Shown here one piece after another: positions 26,355 through 36,478 of a DNA stretch of 64,000 nucleotides (its first letter is position 1; each line of letters begins with the position of its first letter). Location of the stretch: the NCBI RefSeq assembly GCF_900105055.1, contig NZ_FNTA01000001.1, forward strand, positions 1 through 64,000. Reading direction: 5' to 3'. Below the pieces are notes generated by a model. That model was given only the letters and a program-made list of their open reading frames with translations, had not been told where the DNA came from and did not search any database. The position numbers and the translations under genes are program-made. This DNA comes from Amycolatopsis lurida (GTDB lineage: Bacteria > Actinomycetota > Actinomycetes > Mycobacteriales > Pseudonocardiaceae).

Positions 26355-28066
26355 TCCGCACACTTCTGGGCCTGATCCCCGGCACGAAACGCGCGGTGTT
26401 CCGGCGTTATGCCGTGCTCGCCGTGCTGTCGGTGCTCCTGCGCGCCTCCGGTGCCGTGCTGCTGGTTCCGTTGGTGGGCGCCTTGTTCGGCGCGGAACCC
26501 TCGGACGCGTTGCCCTGGCTGGGTGCGCTCGCGGTCGCCACCGCGGCGGGCTGGGCCGTCGACGCCGTCGTGGGGCGGCTCGGGTTCGAACTCGGCTTCG
26601 GCGTGCTGGACCACGCCCAGCACGACGTCGCCGAGCGGCTGACGGACGTCCGTCTGTCCTGGTTGGACAGTGAGCACACCCAGACCGCCCGCCAGGCCAT
26701 CGCCGCCACCGGCCCCGATCTCGTCGGCCTGGTCGGCTACCTGTTCACCCCGCTCATCGGCGCGGTCCTCCTGCCGATCGCGATCGGGCTGGCTCTGCTG
26801 CCGATCGCCTGGCCGCTCGGCGTCGCCGCGCTGGCCGGCGTCCCGGTGCTGCTGGGCGCGCTGTGGGCGACCGGCCGGATCACCCGCCGCGCCGACCGTG
26901 CGGCGGCCGGCACGAACACCACGCTGACCGAGCGGATCGTCGAGTTCGCCCGCACCCAGCAGACGTTGCGCGCGGCCCGCCGCGTGGAACCCGCACGCAG
27001 TCACGCCGGTGCCGCGCTCGCCGCGCACCACGGCGCGACCGTCCGGCTGCTCCGCCTGCAAATCCCGGGGCAGGTGCTGTTCGGCGTCGCCGGTCAGCTG
27101 GCGCTGGTCCTGCTCGCCGGGACGACCGTCCTCCTTGCCATGCGAGGCGACTTGAGCCTGCCCGAGGCCGTCGCGTTGATCGTCGTGATCGCCCGGTACC
27201 TGGAACCGTTCACCGCGCTCGGCGATCTCGCTCCCGGCATCGAAACCGCCGCCACCACCCTCGGCCGCATCCGCGCCGTGCTCACCGCACCGATCACCCC
27301 GTCAGGGGAGGCCGCCGCACCGGCCAAGGCGCCGTGGATCCGGTTCGAGAAGGTCGGTTTCCGATACGCGCCCGGCGCCGAGAACGTACTGGAGGACTTC
27401 GACCTCACCCTCGAACCGGGGACGACGACGGCGATCGTCGGACCGTCCGGCTCGGGCAAGAGCACCGTCCTCGCGCTGCTCGCCGGTCTGCACCAGCCCA
27501 CCAGCGGCCGAGTGCTCGCCGGCGGAACCGACCTCGCCGGCTTGTCCGCGGACGGCCGCCGGGATCTCGTCACCGTCGTCTTCCAGCAGCCGTACCTCTT
27601 CGACGGTTCGGTGCGCGACAACGTGCTCGCCGGTGACCCCTCGGCGAGTGACGAGAGGGTCGCCGAGGTCGCCGAGCTCGCGAGGGTGGACGAATTGCTG
27701 GAGCACACGGCCGTCGGCGAGGCGGGCGGCGCGCTCTCCGGCGGCGAGCGGCAGCGGGTGTCCATCGCCCGCGCGTTGCTCAAACCGGCGCCCGTACTGC
27801 TGGTCGACGAGGCCACCAGCGCGCTGGACACCGAGAACGAGGACGCCGTGGTCCGCTCGCTCAGCGCCGATCCCGTGCCGCGGACGCGAGTGATCGTCAC
27901 CCATCGGATCGCCGGGATCCGGCACGCGGACCGGGTGCTCTTCCTGGCGGACGGGCGGATCGCGGAGGACGGCACTGTCGAAGAACTCCTTGCCAGGAAA
28001 GGACGTTTCGCCGAGTTCTGGCGCCGTCAGATCGATGCCACCGGCTGGAGGATCACCGCGAGATGA
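26351..28066 (+). CDS. irtB: IrtB-like ABC transporter subunit
   Basis: The 571-residue half transporter has a six-helix membrane domain (about 15-310) and an ATPase domain (about 335-560) with [25 protein letters not shown] and VTHRI. It lacks the SIP domain and so is the partner of the preceding IrtA-like protein in a heterodimeric importer with an exporter fold. GTG 26351 overlaps the upstream stop. The downstream hydrolase starts within its stop (ATGA). Membrane location and iron-siderophore uptake follow from the family and the fusion partner. Confidence 0.92.
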   Translation: MIRTLLGLIPGTKRAVFRRYAVLAVLSVLLRASGAVLLVPLVGALFGAEPSDALPWLGALAVATAAGWAVDAVVGRLGFELGFGVLDHAQHDVAERLTDVRLSWLDSEHTQTARQAIAATGPDLVGLVGYLFTPLIGAVLLPIAIGLALLPIAWPLGVAALAGVPVLLGALWATGRITRRADRAAAGTNTTLTERIVEFARTQQTLRAARRVEPARSHAGAALAAHHGATVRLLRLQIPGQVLFGVAGQLALVLLAGTTVLLAMRGDLSLPEAVALIVVIARYLEPFTALGDLAPGIETAATTLGRIRAVLTAPITPSGEAAAPAKAPWIRFEKVGFRYAPGAENVLEDFDLTLEPGTTTAIVGPSGSGKSTVLALLAGLHQPTSGRVLAGGTDLAGLSADGRRDLVTVVFQQPYLFDGSVRDNVLAGDPSASDERVAEVAELARVDELLEHTAVGEAGGALSGGERQRVSIARALLKPAPVLLVDEATSALDTENEDAVVRSLSADPVPRTRVIVTHRIAGIRHADRVLFLADGRIAEDGTVEELLARKGRFAEFWRRQIDATGWRITAR

Positions 28067-28929
28067 CCCACACACAAGGTGCGCCGGAATGGGTCGTGAC
28101 CCGCGACGGCAGACGGCTCCACGCGATGGTGCACCCGGGGCCGGAGGGGGCGACCGGGCCGACCGTCGTGTTCGAGGCGGGAGCCGCCGCCACCCGGTCG
28201 TCGTGGGCGGCCGTTCAGCCGGAGGTCGCCCGATACGCCCGCGCGATCGTCTACGACCGGTCCGGGCTCGGCCGCAGCGCCCCTGACCCGGGCGGCCGCA
28301 CGCTGCGGCGGATGGCCGACGACCTCAACGACGTCCTCGATCATTTCGGCCAGGGGCCGTACGTCCTCGCCGGGCACAGCGCCGGCGGGCCGATCGTGCG
28401 GCAGGCCGCCGCCCGCCGCCCGGAGCGGATCGCCGGGCTGGTGCTGGTCGACCCGACCGACGAGGCGGCGGATGTCCTCTTCGGCCGCGCCTTCCGCACC
28501 GGTGAACGCGTCATGCTTCCGGCCGGCGCCCTCCTCGCGCGGCTGGGCCTGCTCAAGGTCGTCTTCCGCGGCCTGCTGCGGGGGATCCCGGACGACGTCC
28601 GCCGCGACCTCGAACGGGAGGCGTTCACCGTCGGGACGGTGCGGACCCAGCGGGAGCAGGCCCGCACCTTCCTCGACGAACTGGCCCTCTGGCGGCAGGA
28701 TCCGCCGGTACTCGGCGACATCCCGGTCACCGTGGTGTCCGGCGGCCTCGGCGGAGGCGGATTCTCCGCCGGCATGAGGGCTCGGGCGAACGCCTCCCAC
28801 GCTCACCGGGTGAGCCTCTCGCCTGCCGGCAGGCACGTCATCGCGGAGCGGTCCGGCCACTACGTCCCGGTGACCGAGCCCGACGTGATCGTCCGCGAAA
28901 TCGTCAGGATGACGTCAGCGCCCGCCTGA
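28063..28929 (+). CDS. Alpha/beta hydrolase in the irtAB operon
   Basis: The 288-residue alpha/beta-hydrolase has FEAGAAATRSSW near the oxyanion hole, GHSAGG as nucleophile elbow (Ser about 105), VDPTDEA and a C-terminal SGHYVP base His. It has no signal peptide. Being last in the TetR-irtA-irtB operon by a 4-bp overlap, it may hydrolyse imported ferric siderophore to release iron, as siderophore esterases do. That role is inferred only from position. Its last 26 bases overlap the convergent BtrH_N-like gene. Confidence 0.85.
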   Translation: MTHTQGAPEWVVTRDGRRLHAMVHPGPEGATGPTVVFEAGAAATRSSWAAVQPEVARYARAIVYDRSGLGRSAPDPGGRTLRRMADDLNDVLDHFGQGPYVLAGHSAGGPIVRQAAARRPERIAGLVLVDPTDEAADVLFGRAFRTGERVMLPAGALLARLGLLKVVFRGLLRGIPDDVRRDLEREAFTVGTVRTQREQARTFLDELALWRQDPPVLGDIPVTVVSGGLGGGGFSAGMRARANASHAHRVSLSPAGRHVIAERSGHYVPVTEPDVIVREIVRMTSAPA

Positions 28930-29830
28930 GTTCTTCGTAGGTCGGAGCGAGCGTCCGGAGGGTCGCGGCGGCACGCGCGTCGTCCTCGACGACGAGGTCG
29001 TACTGCAACGAGCCGATCAGCCGGGCCTGCGTGGTGAGGACGGCGGCGGCCTCGTCGCGGCCGATCCGGCGCAGGCACGCCGCGGCGTCCGCTGTGCGGC
29101 GAGCGCCGAGGCGGACCACGAAATGGACGAGCAGCCCGCGCAGTTCCGGGTCGCAGCCGTCGCCGATCCGCGCGGCGAGCGCGAGTGCCGCGTCGCCGTT
29201 GCCGAGCGTGCCAGGCGGGAGCCCTGCGTCGTTCTCCCCGCTGAGCCGCCGGATCGCTCTGGGGAGCGACGCCACGATCGCGGCCTCGTCCTCGACGAAG
29301 GTGTGCCGCACGAACTTCGTCCGCATCGTGTGCGGTTTGCCGTAGGTGACCGTTTCCGCGCGCCAAGCGGCGGCGAAATCCGCTCGGGGGATCCGCGCGT
29401 ACGGATATCCCTGCGGGTCGTGAGCGGTGACGGACTCGTCGTCCGCGCCGAGCGCGACCAGGAAATGGTCGGCGCCGACCGGGCCGGTCATCCCCGGCTG
29501 GTGTCGCAGGTGTCCCATTTCGACCGGGCCGAGCAGGACCGGGCCGTCGGCGAGGCTTTCGACGAGCCGGGTGAAGGCGGTGTCCGGGTCCGGCTCGCTC
29601 GTCGTTTCCGCGAGCCAGCCGAGGGCGTCGAGGGCCTCGCCGATACCGAGATCGGGATCCCAGCCGAAGGCGTCGAAAAACGGCAGCGAACCGCCGATCA
29701 GCTGCATGCCGAAGGGGCTGCCGGTCACGGTTTCGAGTACGTCGGCGCCCGGAGCCTCGGAGCCGAGCATCATCGCGAGGGAATGGGCGTAGCAATAAGG
29801 GCCGGAGCCGCGATAAGGAAGATCGATCAC
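28904..29830 (-). CDS. BtrH_N domain (C39-like peptidase fold) protein
   Basis: The roughly 308-residue protein has an N-terminal BtrH_N-like domain with Cys and His of a papain-like fold: GPYCYAHSLAMMLG near residue 13 and GADHFLVALG near 125. The C-terminal half is helical and Ala-rich. BtrH of butirosin synthesis transfers an acyl chain from a carrier protein; other family members occur in peptide-modification loci. No carrier protein, peptide precursor or assembly-line gene is nearby, so its role here is open. GTG 29830 is a weak choice, because no Shine-Dalgarno sequence is seen and the frame is open well upstream. Confidence 0.7.
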   Translation of the reverse strand: MIDLPYRGSGPYCYAHSLAMMLGSEAPGADVLETVTGSPFGMQLIGGSLPFFDAFGWDPDLGIGEALDALGWLAETTSEPDPDTAFTRLVESLADGPVLLGPVEMGHLRHQPGMTGPVGADHFLVALGADDESVTAHDPQGYPYARIPRADFAAAWRAETVTYGKPHTMRTKFVRHTFVEDEAAIVASLPRAIRRLSGENDAGLPPGTLGNGDAALALAARIGDGCDPELRGLLVHFVVRLGARRTADAAACLRRIGRDEAAAVLTTQARLIGSLQYDLVVEDDARAAATLRTLAPTYEELRRALTSS

Positions 29831-30068
29831 GTGTTCGACAATGCCGGTTTTCGGGTGAAAACGCCACCCCTCGCCGCGTCCGTTGTGGACAGTGAATTCA
29901 TCACCCGTCCGGGGGTTTCGGGGGCACTCAACGGGTTTTATCCAGGCGACACCGCTGGTCCCGGTTGCCGTCGGCGATCTTGCCGCTCCAGGATGACCAC
30001 GACTTGAGCTCGCTGTCCCCGCCGTCCTGACCTGGGCCGACGGAAGCGAGGGGTGAGGCGGAGGCGGC

Positions 30069-33000
30069 ATGGCGGAACGTCGTGGGCGGAATCGGTGGCG
30101 CCGGGGCATGGCGGTGCTCACGACGATCGTCGTGGCTCTGCTGATGAATGCCCCGGTACCCGCGAACGCCCAGATCCAGCCTCGTGGAGCGGGTACCGAA
30201 CGGCCGATCGGGCCGGAGCCGGTGTACTCGGGGCTGGCGCACGGTGGCATCACGATGGCGGCCAACTCCGTCGTGCAGTGCGCCGTCGGCGTGGTCTGCA
30301 ACGAGTCCGCGAGCAACGCGAGCCCGGTGGCGTGGATCAAAACCGACCCGGCCGCGCCGGGGAACACCGCCTCCGCGGCGAACCTGAACGTCCCGGCCGG
30401 CGCGAAGGTGCTCAACGCCCGGCTGTACTGGCAGTTCAACCCGGTCGCCAGCAGCGGGACCTCCGGCGACGGGAACCGGGGCAACCAGGTCTCCATGAAG
30501 GCCCCGGGCTCGAACTCCTACCAGCGGATCACCGCCGAAACCTACGACTGGTTCCCCGCGACCACCACGGGCGGGTTCCCGACCCTGTACGCCTACGGTG
30601 GCGCCGCCGACGTCACGTCTCTCGTGGAGGGCGCCGGTACCGGGCAGTACACGGTGGCCGACATCCAGGCCTGCCAGGGGCAGTCGATCAGCGGGACGAA
30701 CCTCGGCTGCTGGGGTGGCTGGTCACTGGTGGTCGCCTACGAACTGCCCAGTGAGCCGCTGCGCTACCTGCAGGTGTGGGACGGTTTGCAGCGAGTCGCC
30801 GGCGGTTCCACGCCGAGCTCGGCGACCATCGCGCTGAGCGGCATCAAGGCGCCGACCTCGCGTCAGCCCAACGTCGAACTCGGCATCGTCGCCGGTGACG
30901 GCGACGCGCCCATCACCGGCGACTACCTCCAGGTCGGCCCGGACGCGTCCAGCCTCCAGACCATCGCCATGCCCGCGCCGGGCGGCGTGGCGACCAACAA
31001 CGCGTTCAGCAGCCGCATCGACCGGGTCACGGCCACCGGTTCGGGCACCAACGTCACTTCGCGCGTGCCCAACCCGGTGAACAACGTCGGCTACGACTCC
31101 CGGAGCATCGACATCACCGGCAAGGTCCCGGCGGGGACCACCGCGCTCCAGGTGAAGATCGGCACCGTCGGCGACGCGCTGTACCCGCAGACGATCTGGC
31201 TCGTCACCGACGCGCTCGAACCCGACCTCCAGATCACCAAGGCCAACGACCCGATCGGCAACACCGACGACAACCCGCCGGGCTACGTCACCAAGGGCGG
31301 CGAAGTCACCTACAGCTTCAACGTCGCCAACCGGCACGCCGACGGCAGTGTCACCGACCTCGACACCGCGACGAACGTCGTGCTCACCGACATCCTGCCC
31401 GACGGCGTCACGTTCGTGGCCGGATCCAATCCGAACTGTTCGGCGGCCGGCCAGTTGGTCACCTGCAACCTGCGGAACCTGAGGCCGGGGCAAGCGCAGA
31501 AGGTCGACTTCAAGGTCAAGGTCGGTGCCTCGGTGCCGGACGGCACCAAACTCGACAACACCGCCAAGCTGACCTTCCGCGGCGAGGACACCGGACGGCC
31601 GCAGGAACGCACGTCGAACACGGTGCGGAACACGGTCACCTCGCCCGGATACCAGCTGACGAAGACGGTCGACCTCGCCGAGGCGATCCCGGGCGACACC
31701 CTGACCTACCAGGTGGCCGTCCGGAACACCGGGGTGATCCCCGTGCCCGCGTTCACGGTGCGCGACACCTTGCCACCGGGAACGACCTACGTTTCGTCCA
31801 GTCCGTCGAAGGGCACCGCGTCCGGTACCGGCCCGATCGAGTGGGCCGTGAACGGCCTCGCCGTCGGAGAGACGGCCACGCTGACCGTGCGCGTGAAGGT
31901 CGAAGAGGCCGCCATCGGCAAGGAGCTGGTGAACCGCGCGAACGTCCCGATCGGGCCGCCGCCGGTCGTCCCGCCGGACAACCGCTGCCCGGACGATCCC
32001 GCCGCCGCGTGCGCGAAGACCAAGGTGCCGTCGCCGTCGTACACGGTGACGAAGACCGCGGACAAGGAATCCGCGAACCCCGGTGACGTCGTGCGCTACA
32101 AGGTCACCGTCGCCAACACCGGAAAGGTCACCGCGGCGGACCTCAAGGTCGTCGACGATCTGACCGGGGTGCTGGACGACGCGGTCTATCAGAACGACGC
32201 CACCGCGAAGCCCGGTGCAGTGTCCTATGTGGAACCGAAGCTGACCTGGACGGGCACGCTCGCCGCGGGGGAGAGCGCCGAGTTCACGTACACGGTCAAG
32301 GTCAAGAGCCCGGACACCGGTGACAATCGGCTGAAGAACGTGGTGTCGTCGGAGACTCCGGGTGGGAATTGTCCGCCGGGTTCGACGGATCCGAAGTGTG
32401 GCACGACGACGCCGGTGTCGGGTCTGTTGATCGAGAAGTCGGTCGACAAGCAGTCGGCGAACCCCGGTGATGTCGTGAAGTACACGGTGACGGTGCGGAA
32501 CACGGGGCAGACGAAGATTTCCGGTGCGACGTTCACCGATGATCTGACGCAGGTTCTCGATGACGCCGCCTATCAGAATGATGGCGCGGCGACGGTCGGT
32601 GATGTGTCGTATGCGGCGCCGGAGTTGACGTGGACAGGTGATCTGGAAGTCGGTGCCACGGCGACGGTCACGTACACGGTCAAGGTCAAGAGTCCGAACA
32701 CGGGCGACAACGTGCTCAAGAACGCGGTGTCGTCGGAGACTCCGGGTGGGAATTGTCCGCCGGGTTCGACGGATCCGAAGTGCGGGACCACGACGCCGGT
32801 GTCGGGTCTGGTGATCGAGAAGACTGCGGACAAGCAGTCGGCGAATCCGGGCGATGTCGTCAAGTACACGGTGACGGTGCGGAACACGGGACGGACGAAG
32901 CTGACCGGCGCCACCTTCACCGATGATTTGACGCAGGTGCTCGATGACGCCGCCTATCAGAACGATGGCGCGGCGACGATCGGCGGTGTCACGTATGCGG

Positions 33001-36000
33001 CGCCGAAGTTGACGTGGACGGGTGATCTGGAAGTCGGTGCCACGGCGACGGTCACGTACACCGTGAAGGTCAAGAACCCGAACACCGGCGACAAGAAACT
33101 GTCCAATGTGGTCACCTCGGAGACGCCGGGCGGAAACTGCCCGCCGGGCTCGACCGACCCGAAGTGCGGGACCACGACGCCGGTGTCGGGACTGACGATC
33201 GAGAAGTCGGTCGACAAGCAGTCGGCCGACCCGGGCGATGTCGTGAAGTACACGGTGACGGTCAAGAACACCGGCCAGACCATGCTGACCGGTGCGACGT
33301 TCACCGATGATCTGACGCAGGTGCTCGATGACGCCGCCTATCAGAACGATGGCGCGGCGACGATCGGCGGTGTCACGTATGCGGCGCCGAAGCTGACCTG
33401 GACCGGCGACCTCGAAATCGGTGCCACGTCGGTCGTGACGTACACGGTGAAGGTCAAGAGTCCGAACACGGGCGACAACGTGCTCAAGAACGTGGTGTCG
33501 TCGGAGACTCCGGGTGGGAATTGTCCGCCGGGTTCGACGGATCCGAAGTGCGGGACCACGACGCCGGTGTCGGGTGTGGTGATCGAGAAGACCGTGGACA
33601 AGCAGTCGGCCAACCCAGGCGATGTCGTGAAGTACACGGTGACGGTCAAGAACACGGGGCGGACGAAGCTTTCCGGTGCGACGTTCACCGATGATCTGAC
33701 GCAGGTTCTCGATGACGCCGCCTATCAGAATGATGGCGCGGCGACGGTCGGTGATGTGTCGTATGCGGCGCCGAAGCTGACCTGGACCGGCGACCTCGAA
33801 ATCGGTGCCACGTCGGTCGTGACGTACACGGTGAAGGTCAAGAATCCCGCCCCGGGCGACAAGAAACTCATCAACACGGTCACGTCGGAGACTCCGGGTG
33901 GGAATTGCCCGCCGGGTTCGACGGATCCGAAGTGCGGCACGACGACACCGGTGTCGGGTCTGCTGATCGAGAAGACTGTGGACAAGCAGTCGGCGAATCC
34001 GGGCGATGTCGTGAAGTACACGGTGACTGTCACCAACACCGGCCAGACGAAGCTGACGGGTGCGACGTTCACCGACGACCTCACGCAGGTTCTCGATGAC
34101 GCCGACTACCGGAACGACGGTGCGGCGACGGTCGGTGGTGTCACGTATGCGGCGCCGAGGCTGATGTGGACCGGCGACCTCGGCGTCGGCGAAACGGCGA
34201 CGGTCACGTACACGGTCAAGGTCAAGAACCCGGACACCGGCGACAACCGGCTCAAGAACGTGGTGACCTCGGAGACGCCGGGCGGGAACTGCCCGCCGGG
34301 ATCCACGGATCCGGACTGCGGCACGGAAACCCCGGTGTCGGGCCTGGAGATCGAGAAGACCGTCGACAAGCAGTCGGCCAACCCAGGCGACATCGTGAAG
34401 TACACGGTCACGGTCAAGAACACCGGTCAGACGAAGCTGACCGACGCCACCTTCACCGACGACCTGACCCAGGTGCTCGACGACGCCGTCTACCGGAACG
34501 ACGGTGCGGCGACGATCGGTGGTGTCACCTACGCGACGCCGAAGCTGACGTGGACCGGCTCGCTGGAGATCGGGCAGACCTCGACCGTCACCTACTCGGT
34601 CCAGGTGAAGAATCCGGGCGACGGCGACAAGAAGCTCGTCAACGCGGTCACGTCCGAGACCCCGGGCGGGAACTGCCCGCCGGGCTCGACCGATCCGGCT
34701 TGTGGCACGACCACCCCGATCTCCGGACTGCTCATCAAGAAGACCGCCGACAAGAAGTCGGTCGAACCCGGAGACACGGTGAAGTACACGATCACCGTCA
34801 CCAACACCGGGCAGACCAAGCAGGACGCGGCCACCTTCACCGACGACATGACCGAAGTCCTGGACGACGCCGACTACCAGAACGACGGCGCGGCGACCAT
34901 CGGCGGCGTCACGTACGCGGCGCCGAAGCTGACGTGGACCGGTTCGCTGGAGATCGGGCAGACCTCGACCGTCACGTACACGGTCAAGATCAAGAACCCG
35001 AACCCCGGTGACAAGAAACTGTCCAATGTGGTCACTTCGGACACCCCGGGCAACAACTGCCCGCCGGATTCGACCGACCCGAACTGCGTCGCGGACGTGC
35101 CGTCGCGAGAACTGACGGTCAAGAAGACGGCGGACAAGCAGACCGCGAATCCGGGTGACGTCGTCACCTATACGGTCACGGTCACCAACACCGGCAAAGT
35201 CGACCTGGTCGGCGAGGATGCCGCACGGGTCACGGACGACCTGTCCGAGGTGCTCGACGACGCCGACTACGCTGATGACGCCACGGCCGTCCCGGTCGCC
35301 GGGACGTTCGCCTTCACCGCGCCGAACCTGGTGTGGGCGGGCGATCTCCCGGTGGGTGCTTCGACCACGCTGAAGTATTCGGTGAAGGTGAAGAATCCCG
35401 TGACCGGCGATCACGAACTGCGGAACACCGTCAGCACCAACACCCCGGGCACCTGCCCGCCGCAGTCCGACGACCCGGCGTGCTCGACCGTCACTCCCGT
35501 TCCCGGCATCTCGCTGGAGAAGAAGGCGGACAAGGCCACGGCGAACCCGGGCGACGTCGTGAAGTACACGGTGACCGTGCGCAACACCGGCAAGACGAAG
35601 CTGACCGGCGCGACGTTCACCGACGACCTCACCGAGGTGCTCGACGACGCGGTGTTCCAGAAGGACGGTACGGCGACGATCGGTTCGGTGACCTACGAGG
35701 AACCGGAGCTGACCTGGACCGGCGACCTGGAGGTCGGGCAGACGGCGACGGTCACGTACAGCGTCAAGGTGACCAAGACCGACGGCGACGGCAAGCTGAC
35801 CAACGTCATCACCACCGACACTCCGGGTGGCAACTGCCCGCCGGGCAGCAAGGACCCGAAGTGCGGGACGACGACGCCGCTGTCCAGCCTGAAGATCAAG
35901 AAGACCGTCGACAAGGCGGAGGCGAAACCGGGCGAGGTCGTGACGTACACCGTCACGGTGGTGAACACCGGGCAGGCCACAGTGGACGACGCGACGTTCA

Positions 36001-36449
36001 CCGACGATCTGACCCAGGTGCTGGACGACGCCACCTTCGACGGCACGGCGAAGGCCAGTACGGGAGCGGTCACCTACTCCGCGCCCAAGCTGACCTGGAA
36101 GGGCGTGCTCAAGCCGGGGGAGAAGGCCACCGTCACCTACGCCGTCACCGTGCGGAAGCCGGCGACCGGTGACCACCGCCTCCGCAACGTCGTCACGTCG
36201 GACACCCCTGGCGGCAACTGTCCGCCGGGTTCGGCGAACCCCGACTGCGGCACCGACACCCGGGTGCCACCGGAGCCGCCGACGCCGCAGCCGCCGGAGA
36301 AGCCGAACCCGCAGCCGCCGACGACCCCGCGTCCGCCCGGACTGGCCGTGACCGGCTCACCGGTGAAGACGATGACGGTGCTGGCGCTGGGCATGCTGGC
36401 CATCGGCGCGCTGCTGCTCCTCGCCGGACGGAGGCGCCGAGAGTCCTAG
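30069..36449 (+). CDS. Giant DUF11-repeat cell-wall surface protein with LAVTG anchor
   Basis: The 2126-residue protein has a signal peptide (about 1-36, cleavage after ANA) and an N-terminal beta-rich domain (about 40-385). About 13 DUF11/CARDB-like repeats follow: two divergent ones (about 388-655), then eleven near-identical units of about 128 residues. Each unit carries DKxxAxPGDVVxYTVTV, FTDDLTQVLDDA, a TWTGDL strand and a conserved Cys pair (NCPPGSTDPKC). A Pro-rich spacer leads to LAVTG, a membrane helix and the RRRRES tail. LAxTG is the sortase class E signal, so the protein is probably attached to peptidoglycan as a stalk or adhesin. Each Cys pair may form a disulfide. GGAGG (30060-30064) precedes ATG 30069. 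Confidence 0.92.
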   Translation: MAERRGRNRWRRGMAVLTTIVVALLMNAPVPANAQIQPRGAGTERPIGPEPVYSGLAHGGITMAANSVVQCAVGVVCNESASNASPVAWIKTDPAAPGNTASAANLNVPAGAKVLNARLYWQFNPVASSGTSGDGNRGNQVSMKAPGSNSYQRITAETYDWFPATTTGGFPTLYAYGGAADVTSLVEGAGTGQYTVADIQACQGQSISGTNLGCWGGWSLVVAYELPSEPLRYLQVWDGLQRVAGGSTPSSATIALSGIKAPTSRQPNVELGIVAGDGDAPITGDYLQVGPDASSLQTIAMPAPGGVATNNAFSSRIDRVTATGSGTNVTSRVPNPVNNVGYDSRSIDITGKVPAGTTALQVKIGTVGDALYPQTIWLVTDALEPDLQITKANDPIGNTDDNPPGYVTKGGEVTYSFNVANRHADGSVTDLDTATNVVLTDILPDGVTFVAGSNPNCSAAGQLVTCNLRNLRPGQAQKVDFKVKVGASVPDGTKLDNTAKLTFRGEDTGRPQERTSNTVRNTVTSPGYQLTKTVDLAEAIPGDTLTYQVAVRNTGVIPVPAFTVRDTLPPGTTYVSSSPSKGTASGTGPIEWAVNGLAVGETATLTVRVKVEEAAIGKELVNRANVPIGPPPVVPPDNRCPDDPAAACAKTKVPSPSYTVTKTADKESANPGDVVRYKVTVANTGKVTAADLKVVDDLTGVLDDAVYQNDATAKPGAVSYVEPKLTWTGTLAAGESAEFTYTVKVKSPDTGDNRLKNVVSSETPGGNCPPGSTDPKCGTTTPVSGLLIEKSVDKQSANPGDVVKYTVTVRNTGQTKISGATFTDDLTQVLDDAAYQNDGAATVGDVSYAAPELTWTGDLEVGATATVTYTVKVKSPNTGDNVLKNAVSSETPGGNCPPGSTDPKCGTTTPVSGLVIEKTADKQSANPGDVVKYTVTVRNTGRTKLTGATFTDDLTQVLDDAAYQNDGAATIGGVTYAAPKLTWTGDLEVGATATVTYTVKVKNPNTGDKKLSNVVTSETPGGNCPPGSTDPKCGTTTPVSGLTIEKSVDKQSADPGDVVKYTVTVKNTGQTMLTGATFTDDLTQVLDDAAYQNDGAATIGGVTYAAPKLTWTGDLEIGATSVVTYTVKVKSPNTGDNVLKNVVSSETPGGNCPPGSTDPKCGTTTPVSGVVIEKTVDKQSANPGDVVKYTVTVKNTGRTKLSGATFTDDLTQVLDDAAYQNDGAATVGDVSYAAPKLTWTGDLEIGATSVVTYTVKVKNPAPGDKKLINTVTSETPGGNCPPGSTDPKCGTTTPVSGLLIEKTVDKQSANPGDVVKYTVTVTNTGQTKLTGATFTDDLTQVLDDADYRNDGAATVGGVTYAAPRLMWTGDLGVGETATVTYTVKVKNPDTGDNRLKNVVTSETPGGNCPPGSTDPDCGTETPVSGLEIEKTVDKQSANPGDIVKYTVTVKNTGQTKLTDATFTDDLTQVLDDAVYRNDGAATIGGVTYATPKLTWTGSLEIGQTSTVTYSVQVKNPGDGDKKLVNAVTSETPGGNCPPGSTDPACGTTTPISGLLIKKTADKKSVEPGDTVKYTITVTNTGQTKQDAATFTDDMTEVLDDADYQNDGAATIGGVTYAAPKLTWTGSLEIGQTSTVTYTVKIKNPNPGDKKLSNVVTSDTPGNNCPPDSTDPNCVADVPSRELTVKKTADKQTANPGDVVTYTVTVTNTGKVDLVGEDAARVTDDLSEVLDDADYADDATAVPVAGTFAFTAPNLVWAGDLPVGASTTLKYSVKVKNPVTGDHELRNTVSTNTPGTCPPQSDDPACSTVTPVPGISLEKKADKATANPGDVVKYTVTVRNTGKTKLTGATFTDDLTEVLDDAVFQKDGTATIGSVTYEEPELTWTGDLEVGQTATVTYSVKVTKTDGDGKLTNVITTDTPGGNCPPGSKDPKCGTTTPLSSLKIKKTVDKAEAKPGEVVTYTVTVVNTGQATVDDATFTDDLTQVLDDATFDGTAKASTGAVTYSAPKLTWKGVLKPGEKATVTYAVTVRKPATGDHRLRNVVTSDTPGGNCPPGSANPDCGTDTRVPPEPPTPQPPEKPNPQPPTTPRPPGLAVTGSPVKTMTVLALGMLAIGALLLLAGRRRRES
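32040..36267 (+). repeat. Eleven tandem repeats of about 384 bp inside the surface-protein gene
   Basis: Units start at 32040, 32424, 32808, 33192, 33576, 33960, 34344, 34728, 35112, 35508 and 35889. Eight are exactly 384 bp; the ninth is 396 and the tenth 381. Units 1, 2, 4 and 5 share one synonymous codon version at their ends, with AAT and GGT codons, while units 3, 6 and later use another, GC-richer version. This mosaic suggests gene conversion or unequal crossing-over among units. Confidence 0.9.
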
Positions 36450-36478
36450 GCACGCTGGTGATCCGGGCGAGTCGCGCC

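Noticed and set aside
28904..29830. A butirosin-like antibiotic cluster
   Set aside because: Only one BtrH_N-like gene is present; there are no aminoglycoside, carrier-protein or tailoring genes around it.
30723..36176. An 1817-codon open frame antisense to the surface-protein gene
   Set aside because: It mirrors the repeat structure of the sense gene, has Arg-rich composition typical of antisense frames in GC-rich DNA, and no recognisable domain or start signal.
32040..36267. Regularly spaced repeats that might be read as a CRISPR-like array
   Set aside because: The period is 384 bp and in frame with a continuous coding sequence. There are no short repeats with unique spacers and no cas genes.
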